Part shown: positions 1 through 6,617 of the stretch, piece by piece
How positions within the stretch are numbered: the stretch's first letter is position 1
Layout of the letters: every line of letters starts with the position of its first letter
From: an uncultured Kouleothrix sp.
GTDB taxonomy: Bacteria; Chloroflexota; Chloroflexia; Chloroflexales; Roseiflexaceae
Assembly (NCBI GenBank): GCA_937858455.1
Contig: CALLYN010000625.1
Location: 1 to 6,947, forward strand
Reading direction: 5' to 3'
DNA: 6,947 bases
Made by a program: the position numbers and the translations under genes
Notes under the pieces: model-generated
The model's input: the letters and a program-made list of their open reading frames with translations, nothing else
What the model was told of the DNA's origin: nothing
Databases searched by the model: none

Positions 1-316
1 CGGCGCCGCGCAGGTGTGGCGGGGTGAACGTGCCGCGCAGCGCCAGCGTGCGGGTTTCGTCGCCAGAGCCGGCGATCGTCAGGGTATAGGTGCCGGCCCA
101 GCGCCCAGCATCTTTCAGCAGCATGCGCTTGATCTTGCAGGCTTTGAGCGTCTGCGCGCCCGAGGCGAACTCGGGCACGGCCTCGGCCAGCGCGGCGCGC
201 ACGGTTTTAGCCTGGAGCGGCGCGAGCAGCCATTCGGGCAGCGTGTCGAGCTTGCGCAGCCCCACGCTGATCTCCGAGTCGGGCAGGCTGTCGAGTGTAC
301 GGCTGGAGGATGTCAT
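1..316 (-). CDS. APH-like kinase paralog 5, N-terminal part only (cut by window edge)
   Basis: The visible 105 residues are the N-terminal module shared with the three genes upstream. Residues 48-53 read PEFASG, followed by a strand with Cys60 and the basic run KIKRM, then Trp73, and a TFTPP stretch at 96-100 that matches the 'L.PPG' ending of the same module in the paralogs. The ATG at 316 is supported by an AAGGAA ribosome binding site (324-329) 7 nt upstream, the same spacing as in its neighbours. It lies 62 nt downstream of the previous gene's stop and is probably co-transcribed with it. The kinase lobes lie beyond the left edge, so it cannot be said whether the catalytic Asp is present. 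Family membership is by similarity to the neighbours; function is unknown. Confidence 0.85.
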   Translation of the reverse strand, partial: MTSSSRTLDSLPDSEISVGLRKLDTLPEWLLAPLQAKTVRAALAEAVPEFASGAQTLKACKIKRMLLKDAGRWAGTYTLTIAGSGDETRTLALRGTFTPPHLRGA

Positions 317-378
317 GGTGTCGTTCCTTCAGTAAGCGCCGCGCGGGCCAGGGGCGCAAAGCAATGCCGGGCCGGCTG

Positions 379-1833
379 CTAAACAACGCCGAGATTGTGC
401 AGGTGCCGCTCCAGCAGCTGTACCACCAGCCGCTGATCGTTCGGGCGCGGCTTGGTCCAGCATTGGAGGCTATCGTTCAGGTAGAAAATCGCCTCCCACA
501 GCGCCACGCGCTGCCGCGATACGGGGGCGTTGGCCTCGTAGCCGGCCAGAAAGCTTTCGTTCAGCGCGTCGATGCGCGCGCGCCGGGCATCGGCCTCGGC
601 CTGGTCGCGCAGCTTGATATGCTCGTCGTACAGCCCGTTGTCCATGGCCGAAGCGCGGAACAGCGCCAGGTCGAAGGCCGGCTCGGCCATGCAGAACGCG
701 TCGAAGTCGATAAAGCCGATCTGCGTGCCGGCGACAAGGATCTGCTCGGGCCGGAACGCGCCATGCGTCGGCACCGGCGCGTCGGCGGGCGTGGCGGCCT
801 CGAGCGTGCGCAGGCGCTCGACCACCTGCTCGATCGCGGCAATTGGCTCGGGGAATGGCACGCGCAGGCTTTCCAGCTGCTCGGCCGCCTCGGCGAAGCC
901 ATCCTGCCAGGTGGTGCGCGCCTGCACCGTCCCGCCCGAGCGGTGAAACGCGGCCAGCGCCACGCCAGTGGCGTAAAACGCCTGGCGCAGCGCGCCCTGC
1001 TCGGCCGGGTCGTCGCTCAGCAGCAGCGCGAGCAGCATCTTCTCGAGGTCGCGCTCTTCGGGCACTGGCCCCTGCACGGTGGCCTGCTGCTCGTCGAGGT
1101 AAGCCAGCGGCTCTGGCACGCGCACCGCCGCGCTGTCGCGCAGGCCGGCGTCCCACACCGCGTGCATGCCGGCAAACGCGTTGCGGCCGGTGTCGTCGCC
1201 ATAGACTTTCACGATGATCGTGTCGCGCCAGCCCTGGCCGGCGGCCTCGGGGCCATAGCCGAGGCGGTAGCGGATGACGGTGCTCTTGCCTGGCTTGTTG
1301 TGCACCATCTGCGGCGTGCAGCTGCGCACTGCCACCTGCGCATAGCCGGCGGCCTGCGCGCGCAGGCTTCGCTCGATCAGCTCGCGCGACTGCTCGGGAT
1401 CCATCAGCAGCTTGAGCGCGGCGAAGTCCTTGCTCTTCTTGGCGCGCCCGCGCTTCAGCACCAGCCCAAGCTCAGGCAGCCAGCACTGCCAGTCGTCGGC
1501 CTCGAACGGTGGCGGGGTGGCCGGCAGCTCTTCGGCAGCCGAGCCGGGCGGCAGCAGCGTGACGCGCACCGGGATGCTCTGCTCGCCGTCGGGGCCGTCT
1601 ACGCTGAGCTTCCAGTTACGGCCCCACTCGCCGTCGGCGCCTTTCAGGTGCAGCATGTCGATCGCGCAGCCGCGCAGCGTCAGCGCGCCCGAGGCGAACT
1701 CGGCGACGTGGCGGTTGAGCGCCCGCACCACCTGGTCGGCGTCGAGCGCCACCGCCAGCCAAGGCGGGATGCTGGCGAGCTGGCGAATGGCCTGCTCGGC
1801 AGGGTTGGCGATAGGTTCGGTTGAGGTTGCCAC
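379..1833 (-). CDS. APH-family phosphotransferase-like protein, probable pseudokinase (HGA loop), paralog 4
   Basis: This is a 484-aa cytosolic-looking protein with no signal peptide or membrane segment. An N-terminal module (about 46-97, EFASG...LPPG) is followed by WQCWLPELGL (115-124) and a kinase N-lobe (about 164-227) with the probable nucleotide-anchoring Lys209 in IIVKVY. The hinge-like VQGP is at 253-256. The catalytic-loop region reads H357-G-A-F-R-P-E-Q364: Ala359 replaces the catalytic Asp of HGD, and Gln364 replaces the metal-binding Asn. The metal-binding motif D376-F-D378 is intact. A C-terminal SRQRVALWE motif (439-447) is shared with the next two paralogs. The frame stays open upstream to 2736, but only inside the preceding gene; the GTG at 1833 has an AAAGGAG site 7 nt upstream and gives an N-terminus like the paralogs'. 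Known family members phosphorylate hydroxyls of small molecules; loss of the Asp argues against ordinary phosphotransfer here. Substrate and partner are unknown. Confidence 0.93.
   Translation of the reverse strand: MATSTEPIANPAEQAIRQLASIPPWLAVALDADQVVRALNRHVAEFASGALTLRGCAIDMLHLKGADGEWGRNWKLSVDGPDGEQSIPVRVTLLPPGSAAEELPATPPPFEADDWQCWLPELGLVLKRGRAKKSKDFAALKLLMDPEQSRELIERSLRAQAAGYAQVAVRSCTPQMVHNKPGKSTVIRYRLGYGPEAAGQGWRDTIIVKVYGDDTGRNAFAGMHAVWDAGLRDSAAVRVPEPLAYLDEQQATVQGPVPEERDLEKMLLALLLSDDPAEQGALRQAFYATGVALAAFHRSGGTVQARTTWQDGFAEAAEQLESLRVPFPEPIAAIEQVVERLRTLEAATPADAPVPTHGAFRPEQILVAGTQIGFIDFDAFCMAEPAFDLALFRASAMDNGLYDEHIKLRDQAEADARRARIDALNESFLAGYEANAPVSRQRVALWEAIFYLNDSLQCWTKPRPNDQRLVVQLLERHLHNLGVV
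490..519. repeat. 30-bp exact direct repeat, copy 1 (second copy 1977-2006)
   Basis: These 30 bases are identical to 1977-2006 and occupy the same place in the two last complete array genes, where they encode the SRQRVALWEA motif. Every synonymous position matches too, which exceeds what protein conservation requires. The counterpart in the second array gene differs at several sites. It is a trace of gene duplication or conversion, not an independent element. Confidence 0.85.
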
Positions 1834-1840
1834 AAGTACG

Positions 1841-1847
1841 CTCCTTT
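1841..1847 (-). promoter_or_regulatory. Ribosome binding site AAAGGAG that fixes a GTG start
   Basis: AAAGGAG on the minus strand lies in the 26-nt gap between two array genes and ends 7 nt before the GTG at 1833. It decides against the in-frame extension to 2736, which would run wholly through the preceding gene in another frame. Confidence 0.8.
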
Positions 1848-1859
1848 GTGCGCTGGCGC

Positions 1860-3332
1860 CTATGTGGGCAACAGCCCGCTGCTGCTGAGCTGCGATTCCA
1901 ACATCAGCATTGCGTTGCCGATCTGATGTGGTTTGACTTTGCTCCAGCAGCGCAGCACCACCGTCAGGAGGTCGAGCGCCTCCCACAGCGCCACGCGCTG
2001 CCGCGAGATCGGCGCGAGCCGCTCGTACTCGGCCAGGAAGATCTCGCAGATCGTGTCGAGCTGTGCCAGCCGCGCGCGGCGATCGGCCTCGCTGGCGTAC
2101 TCGAACTCTTTTTGCTTCTCGGAGGGAGAGGTGTTGATGCCCATTTCCTTGACGGTCGCGCGGAACAGCGCGATGTCGAGCGCCGGCTCGGCCAGGCAGT
2201 AGCCGTCGAAATCGATAAAGCCGATCGCGTCGCCGTCGATCTGCACCTGCTGCGGGCGGAAGCTGCGGTGTGAGGGCAGCGTCGCCTCGGCCGGGTGCGC
2301 GGCCGAGATCGCCGCGAGCTGATCGAGCAGCGGCTCGGCCGCCGCGCGGAAGTGCGGATCGGCGGCGCTGAGCTTGTCGACCTCGCCGCGGATCTCGGCC
2401 AGCTCGTCGTCCCACGTCACGGTTTCGCCGTGGCGCGCGCCGCTGTGGTGCAGCGCCACCAGCCCGGCGGCGATCTTGCGGGTGATCGCGTACAGCTCGT
2501 CGAGGGCTGCAGGCGAGCCATCGCGCAGCGCCGAGCGCAGCAGATCCTTGTACGACCGGTCGCCGCGCACGGGGCCCTGCACCAGGATCTTGTGCTCGGG
2601 CACGTAGGCCAGCGGCTCGGCGATCGCCACCACATCGCCCTTTGAGAGCGGCGAGGCCCACATCTTCGACATAGCCTCGTAGGCGTTCTGGCCTTTGTCG
2701 CGACTGTAGGTTTTCGCCACCACTAGGTCGGGCCATTGCTCGGAGCCCGGCGCGGCGCCGTAGCCGAGGAAGTACAGCACGGTGCAGCGGCTGCCGGGCT
2801 TGTAGCGCTTGACCTTCGGCTTGCAGCTGGCGATCGTCAGGCCGGCGTAGTGCGGCGAGCAGGCGCGGATGCTTTCCTGCAGGAACGGCTGGGCCAGCGC
2901 GGCGTCGGTGAGCAGCGGCAGCGCCTCAAGCGCCGCGTCCTCGAAGTACATCCACAGGTCAAGCCCCAGCTCGGGGATCGAGCAGCGCCACTCGGGCGTG
3001 CCAAATGCCCCGCCGCTCGGCCGCGCTTCGGCTGCGGGCGCGCCAGGCGGCGTGAGCGTGCCGGTGAGCATTACGTCGCGCTTGCCGCCCTGGCCGTTAA
3101 TCGCCAGCTCGAACAGCGCCTCCCAGCGCTCGCCTTTCAGGCGCAGCCGGTCGAGCTCGCACGTGCGCACCGCCAGCTCGCCGCTGGCAAACTCGGCGAC
3201 GTGCCGCTTGAGCGCGGCGATCACCTGGCCGGGGTCGGTGGCGGCCACAAGCCAGTCGGGCAGGTGCTCGAGGTAGCTCAGGCCGGGCGTCCGAGCGGCT
3301 GGCGGTGCGCTTGTCGCATTGGTGGTTGTCAT
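1860..3332 (-). CDS. APH-family phosphotransferase-like protein, probable pseudokinase (HRS loop), paralog 3
   Basis: This 490-aa protein is collinear with the genes on both sides. It has an N-terminal module EFASG...LTPPG (about 47-97), then WRCSIPELGLDL (115-126), then a kinase N-lobe with RYKPGSR (176-182) and Lys207 in VVAKTY, then a hinge-like LVQGP (250-254) and LVALHHSG (291-298). The catalytic loop is H355-R-S-F-R-P-Q-Q362: Ser357 stands where the catalytic Asp of HGD belongs and Gln362 where the Mg-binding Asn belongs. D374-F-D376 is kept. The C-terminal helix has SRQRVALWE (443-451). The start is placed at the ATG at 3332, preceded 7 nt upstream by AAAGGAA; an ATG at 3377 would add 15 residues with no paralog counterpart. 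A stretch encoding the SRQRVALWEA motif is identical over 30 bp to the next gene downstream, which points to recent duplication or conversion. It is most likely a pseudokinase or a kinase-fold enzyme with altered chemistry. Confidence 0.94.
   Translation of the reverse strand: MTTTNATSAPPAARTPGLSYLEHLPDWLVAATDPGQVIAALKRHVAEFASGELAVRTCELDRLRLKGERWEALFELAINGQGGKRDVMLTGTLTPPGAPAAEARPSGGAFGTPEWRCSIPELGLDLWMYFEDAALEALPLLTDAALAQPFLQESIRACSPHYAGLTIASCKPKVKRYKPGSRCTVLYFLGYGAAPGSEQWPDLVVAKTYSRDKGQNAYEAMSKMWASPLSKGDVVAIAEPLAYVPEHKILVQGPVRGDRSYKDLLRSALRDGSPAALDELYAITRKIAAGLVALHHSGARHGETVTWDDELAEIRGEVDKLSAADPHFRAAAEPLLDQLAAISAAHPAEATLPSHRSFRPQQVQIDGDAIGFIDFDGYCLAEPALDIALFRATVKEMGINTSPSEKQKEFEYASEADRRARLAQLDTICEIFLAEYERLAPISRQRVALWEALDLLTVVLRCWSKVKPHQIGNAMLMLESQLSSSGLLPT
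1977..2006. repeat. 30-bp exact direct repeat, copy 2 (first copy 490-519)
   Basis: This is the partner of the repeat at 490-519, lying 1487 bases away, about one gene length. A second shared block, 23 bp over the DFD motif, is identical at 699-721 and 3719-3741 and has one mismatch at 2204-2226. Together these blocks mark an array period of about 1.5 kb. Confidence 0.85.
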
Positions 3333-3339
3333 CACGCCG

Positions 3340-3346
3340 TTCCTTT
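3340..3346 (-). promoter_or_regulatory. Ribosome binding site AAAGGAA that fixes the ATG at 3332
   Basis: The AAAGGAA tract on the minus strand sits 7 nt before the ATG at 3332, within a 63-nt gap after the previous stop. The alternative upstream ATG at 3377 lacks a comparable site and would add a tail that none of the paralogs has. Confidence 0.75.
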
Positions 3347-3395
3347 GTTCATGATCAAGCCGGGTGCAGGCCCGCAAGGTGCGTATGGCGCCGGG

Positions 3396-4865
3396 CTACG
3401 CCGCCAGCAGCCCGCTGACGCGCAGGTGGCGCTCGAGCAGCGACATGGTGGCGTTCAGGCGCTCGGGCTCGACCTTTGTCCAGCAGTACAGCACCAGCGT
3501 CAGCAGGTCGAGCGTTTCCCACAGCGCGATCCGCTGGCGCGACACCGGAGTGTGCTGCTCGTAGCGCGCGAGAAACGCCTCGCAGATCGCCTCCATCTGG
3601 CGCTGGCGCTCGGCGCCGGCCGGGCTGTTCGGGTCGACATTCGCGGCGTCCATGCCCAGCGCGCGGGTTTTCCGCGTGAAGCGCGAGAGGTCGAGCGCGG
3701 GCTCGGATTGGCCAAAGCCGTCGAAGTCGATAAAGCCGATCGTGCCCTGGTGCAGCAGCACCTGGGCCGGGCGGAAGGCGCGGTGCGCCGGGCGGATCGG
3801 GTCGGGCGGCGTGTCGGCATTCAGCGCTTCGAGGCGCTGCAGCAGCGGCTCGGCGGCCTCGGCCAGCTCGGGCACCATGCCGGCCAGCCGCCCGATCACC
3901 TCGCGCACTTCGGCCAGCTCGTCCTCCCAGGTGATCACTTCGCCGTACTCGACGCCGGATAAGTGCAGCGCCGCCAGGCCGTCGGCGGTTTTGTTCATGA
4001 ACGCGTCGAGCTCGGCCAGCGCCTCGGGCGTATTGGCCGCTACCGCCGATTTCACCAGGTCTTCGAGCGTCTGATCCTCGAAGATCGGCCCCTGCACCAG
4101 CACCTTCAGCTCGGGCAGGTAGGCCAGCGGCTCGGCCAGCGTCACAATCGCGCCGTCGGCGAGGCCCGATCGCCACAGCGCGGCCATGCCGTCGTAGGCG
4201 TTCTGGCCTTTGCTGCCGCTGTAGGTTTTGGCCACCACGATCGGCGGCCAGCCGCGCGACTGGTGTTCGGGCGCGTACTCAAGCCCATACACCACGGTGG
4301 CGCGGCTGCCGGGCTTGTAGCGCAGGTGCTTGATCTCGACGGCGGCGATGCTGAGGTCGGCATAGCCGGGCGAGCAGGTGCGGATGCCGCGCTCGAGCAG
4401 CTCGCGCGCGCTGGCCGGGTCGGTCAGCGTCGGCAGCGCCGGCAGCGCCGGGTCTTCGGGCTGGGGCCGCAGCTCGAGCCGCAGCGCGGGCAGGTACACG
4501 TGCCACTCGGCGCTGCCGAACGGCGCATCGGGGGTGGCCACAGCCGGCTCGGCGAAGCCAGGCGGCACCAGCCGGGCCGCAAGCAGGCTCGCGCGGGGTT
4601 TGGCCTCGCCCGGCGCCGAAACCTTCGCCTCGATCTGGCCGGTCCAGCCCTCCTGGCCCTTTTTGAGCCGCAGGCGCTTGATGCTGACCGAGTGCAGCGT
4701 CAGCTGGCCGCTGGCGAAGTCGGGCACCTCGGCGGCCAGCGCCGCGCGCACGGCCGCAGCGTCGCCCGCCGGCCCGAGCCACGCCGGCGCGTCCATGAAG
4801 CGCCGCAGCCCATCGAAGATCGCGCTCTGCCGCGATGCGTCTAGTAGTCGAGCTGTGGTAGACAC
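3396..4865 (-). CDS. APH-family phosphotransferase-like protein, probable pseudokinase (HRA loop), paralog 2
   Basis: This 489-aa protein has the array's common plan. The N-terminal module (about 48-103, PDFASG...LVPPG) contains LTLHSVSIKRLRLKKG at 55-70. The kinase N-lobe has LSIAAVEIKHLRYKPG at 171-186 and Lys213 in IVVAKTY; a hinge-like LVQGP is at 256-260 and LAALHLSG at 297-304. The catalytic loop reads H361-R-A-F-R-P-A-Q368, so Ala363 replaces the catalytic Asp and Gln368 the Mg-ligand Asn, while D380-F-D382 is intact. SRQRIALWE is at 442-450. The GTG start at 4865 lies inside the 3' end of the preceding gene (25-nt overlap), with a perfect AGGAGG 7 nt upstream, which suggests translational coupling. 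Nucleotide and metal binding look possible; ordinary phosphotransfer does not. The substrate cannot be inferred. Confidence 0.94.
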   Translation of the reverse strand: MSTTARLLDASRQSAIFDGLRRFMDAPAWLGPAGDAAAVRAALAAEVPDFASGQLTLHSVSIKRLRLKKGQEGWTGQIEAKVSAPGEAKPRASLLAARLVPPGFAEPAVATPDAPFGSAEWHVYLPALRLELRPQPEDPALPALPTLTDPASARELLERGIRTCSPGYADLSIAAVEIKHLRYKPGSRATVVYGLEYAPEHQSRGWPPIVVAKTYSGSKGQNAYDGMAALWRSGLADGAIVTLAEPLAYLPELKVLVQGPIFEDQTLEDLVKSAVAANTPEALAELDAFMNKTADGLAALHLSGVEYGEVITWEDELAEVREVIGRLAGMVPELAEAAEPLLQRLEALNADTPPDPIRPAHRAFRPAQVLLHQGTIGFIDFDGFGQSEPALDLSRFTRKTRALGMDAANVDPNSPAGAERQRQMEAICEAFLARYEQHTPVSRQRIALWETLDLLTLVLYCWTKVEPERLNATMSLLERHLRVSGLLAA

Positions 4866-6541
4866 GCCATTTCCTCCTCGATGATTTCGATCGCGTTTTC
4901 GAGACGGCTGCCCTTGAACTTCTGCCAGCTGCGCAGCGCGCGGCGCAGCAAGCTGACCATCTGGTACACCGCCACGCGCACGCGCAGGCGCTCGGCGTCG
5001 TCGATGCGGCTGCCCATCTCGCGCGTGTACGTGCGCAGGAAGCGCTCACGCAGGTCGTCGGCGAGCGGCGCGGATGTGCCGTCGGCCAGCTTCTGGGCCT
5101 TCAGGCCGGCCACGCGCAGGTAGGCCAGGAAGTGCCCCAGATCGAGCGCCGGCTCGGCCTGGCAGACCGAGTCGAAGTCGACAAGGCCGGCCTGCTTGCC
5201 CTCGAAGATCAGCTGGGTGTAGGTGAAGTCGCCGTGGCAGAAGCCCGCCTGCAGCGAGTCGGACTGCTCGGCGTAGGCGCTCAGCTGCTCGAGCCAGCCG
5301 ATCAGGCGGCCGGCCAGCTCGGGCGAGTAGCGCGCCATATCGGCGAAGCCCTGGCGCAGCGTCGCTAGGTCGTCGTCGAGCGAGCGGCGGCGGCCGAGCT
5401 TGATCTCGGAGGTGTGCAGCGTCGCCGCCACCTGGGCGCACACGTCGATCATCTCTTCGAGCGAGAGCATGCCGGGCGTGGCGGGCTTGCCGCGCAGCCG
5501 GGCCTTGAGCAGGTCGGAGATCACCGGCTCGCCGGGGATGGCCTCGAGCAGCACCAGCTGCATGTCCGGCCGCCAGGCCAGCGTGCGCGGCACGTCGAAG
5601 CGGTAGCGCGCGCCGATGTTTTGCAGCCGCTCGCGCAGCGCCGCCGTCACCGGGCCGGCCAGCGCGCCGGTGTTATCGGTAAACACCTTGCCGTACACCG
5701 TCCGCCGCTCGGCGCGGCTGGTGCCGGGCTGCTTGCCATCGACCTGGTAGCGCAGCACCGCGCGGTAGCGCCGGGCGTAGTCGACCAGCTCGACCTTGCA
5801 GCGCTCGACTTCGAGCGCGCTGTCGTGCGCTTCGGGCAGCGCCTCGCGGAACAGCTCGGCCATATGCTGCGGGTCGGTCGCCGGCACCAGCGCGGGCAGC
5901 TCGCCATCAATTGGGAACACGTGCAGGATCATGTTCAGCGGCTCGATGATCGCCGCTGGCGTGGCGAAAGGCGTAATCTCAGGCCGGCCGCGCATCAGCT
6001 CAACCAGCGGGGCCAGCTTGTCGCGCATATACAGCGCGCAGCGCAGCTGGTTGGCGAAGACCATGCCCACCACCATGGGTTGAATGGTCTGCAGTGTGAT
6101 TCGATCCTTCGCCACCACCTCGTAGCGCAGCGCCACGCCCTCGCGGGGCAGGTAGGTGGCCTGGTCAAGCTCGCATTTCTCGATCGTATAGTTTGGCCGC
6201 GCCTTGCCGAACAGTGTCGCCTGGATCTGCTCGCGCATTGCCGCCGGGTCGAAGGCGATCGCGGCGCTGGGGAACTCCTCGCGGAACGCCTGGCTGTTCA
6301 GCAGGTCGAGCCGCTCGCCGCGCAGCCCCGAGCGCCCGGCCTGGCCGGCCTGCACTGGCGGCTGAGCGAGCTTGGGCGCCGGCTGAAGCTCGGTGCGGCC
6401 GGTAGCGGCCTGGGCCTCGGGCGGGGTCGGCGGGATCGCCCGCAGCATCGTGGTCTCAAATGTCGCGGCTGGCTGCGCCGGTGTGGGCGGTGCGGGCGGC
6501 TGCTGGGCCGGCGGCTGGTTCGGCTGAACCGGCCGTGGCAT
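4841..6541 (-). CDS. APH-family phosphotransferase with intact HGD motif and Pro/Ala-rich N-terminus, paralog 1
   Basis: The 566-aa product is the first and most divergent array member and the only complete one with a canonical catalytic Asp. Residues 1-65 are a Pro/Ala/Gln-rich, probably disordered tail. A first strand module (119-165) is repeated without gaps at 244-290. The second copy has the probable nucleotide-binding Lys285 (YGKVF), where the first has Met160 (VGMVF). LLEAIPGEPV (331-340) fits the hinge and ATLHTSEI (373-380) the following helix. The catalytic loop is H436-G-D-F-T-Y-T-Q443: Asp438 is present but Gln443 replaces the Mg-ligand Asn. Asp455-Phe-Asp457 matches the metal-binding aspartate. 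In APH(3')-IIIa the corresponding residues are D190, N195 and D208. A small-molecule kinase is the best call; the acceptor is unknown. No good ribosome binding site precedes the ATG at 6541. The frame is open to 6601, and an internal ATG at 6448 (residue 32) is an alternative, so the N-terminus is uncertain. Confidence 0.9.
   Translation of the reverse strand: MPRPVQPNQPPAQQPPAPPTPAQPAATFETTMLRAIPPTPPEAQAATGRTELQPAPKLAQPPVQAGQAGRSGLRGERLDLLNSQAFREEFPSAAIAFDPAAMREQIQATLFGKARPNYTIEKCELDQATYLPREGVALRYEVVAKDRITLQTIQPMVVGMVFANQLRCALYMRDKLAPLVELMRGRPEITPFATPAAIIEPLNMILHVFPIDGELPALVPATDPQHMAELFREALPEAHDSALEVERCKVELVDYARRYRAVLRYQVDGKQPGTSRAERRTVYGKVFTDNTGALAGPVTAALRERLQNIGARYRFDVPRTLAWRPDMQLVLLEAIPGEPVISDLLKARLRGKPATPGMLSLEEMIDVCAQVAATLHTSEIKLGRRRSLDDDLATLRQGFADMARYSPELAGRLIGWLEQLSAYAEQSDSLQAGFCHGDFTYTQLIFEGKQAGLVDFDSVCQAEPALDLGHFLAYLRVAGLKAQKLADGTSAPLADDLRERFLRTYTREMGSRIDDAERLRVRVAVYQMVSLLRRALRSWQKFKGSRLENAIEIIEEEMACLPQLDY
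4873..4878 (-). promoter_or_regulatory. Ribosome binding site AGGAGG embedded in the upstream gene
   Basis: A canonical AGGAGG lies within the EEEM codons near the end of the 566-codon gene, 7 nt before the GTG at 4865. It fixes that GTG as the start of the second array gene. Because the site lies inside translated sequence, ribosomes finishing the first gene may feed the second. Confidence 0.85.
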
Positions 6542-6617
6542 GGGCAGCGGCGTCTTGTGCAGCGCGGTTGGCGCTGGCGGTTCGCCTCGCTCAGCGCCAG
6601 ATCATAGGCAAGCGCCG

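Noticed and set aside
295..1824. Long open frame on the plus strand (509 codons)
   Set aside because: It runs antisense to the conserved 484-aa array protein, is rich in Arg, Gly, Ala and His as expected of a GC-rich shadow frame, has no ribosome binding site and shows no domain. The minus-strand frame carries motifs shared by four paralogs.
1834..2736. Upstream extension of the 484-aa gene giving a 785-aa protein
   Set aside because: The added 301 residues overlap the preceding array gene in another frame and are Arg/Ala-rich shadow. The GTG at 1833 has a good ribosome binding site and matches paralog N-termini.
3333..3377. 15-residue N-terminal extension of the 490-aa gene
   Set aside because: It lacks a ribosome binding site and any counterpart in the paralogs. 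The ATG at 3332 has AAAGGAA at the standard spacing.
699..3741. Repeated 23-bp block at about 1.5-kb intervals as a dispersed repeat element or CRISPR
   Set aside because: It lies within coding sequence over the conserved GFIDFD motif. Spacing equals one gene length, and there is no short-spacer array.
2736..4844. Plus-strand open frames 2736-3962 and 3963-4844
   Set aside because: Both are antisense to conserved array genes and have the same shadow composition. Neither has a translation signal or recognisable motif.
379..4865. Missing catalytic Asp as sequencing error or pseudogene decay
   Set aside because: Three genes show different codons at that site inside a conserved FRPxQ block. All are full length, free of frameshifts and have good start signals, so random error or decay is unlikely.
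3355..5049. Other minus-strand frames (3355-4176, 4279-5049)
   Set aside because: They overlap array genes in an alternative frame and are dominated by Arg, Ala and Gly. The motif-bearing frame is clear.
379..6541. Calling these genes aminoglycoside resistance determinants
   Set aside because: Membership of the APH fold does not imply that substrate. Three of the four complete proteins lack the catalytic Asp, all lack the usual Asn, and there is no resistance context.
5414..6607. Plus-strand open frame of 397 codons
   Set aside because: It is opposite the HGD-containing kinase gene, is Arg/Gly/Leu-rich low-complexity sequence, and has no support for a start.
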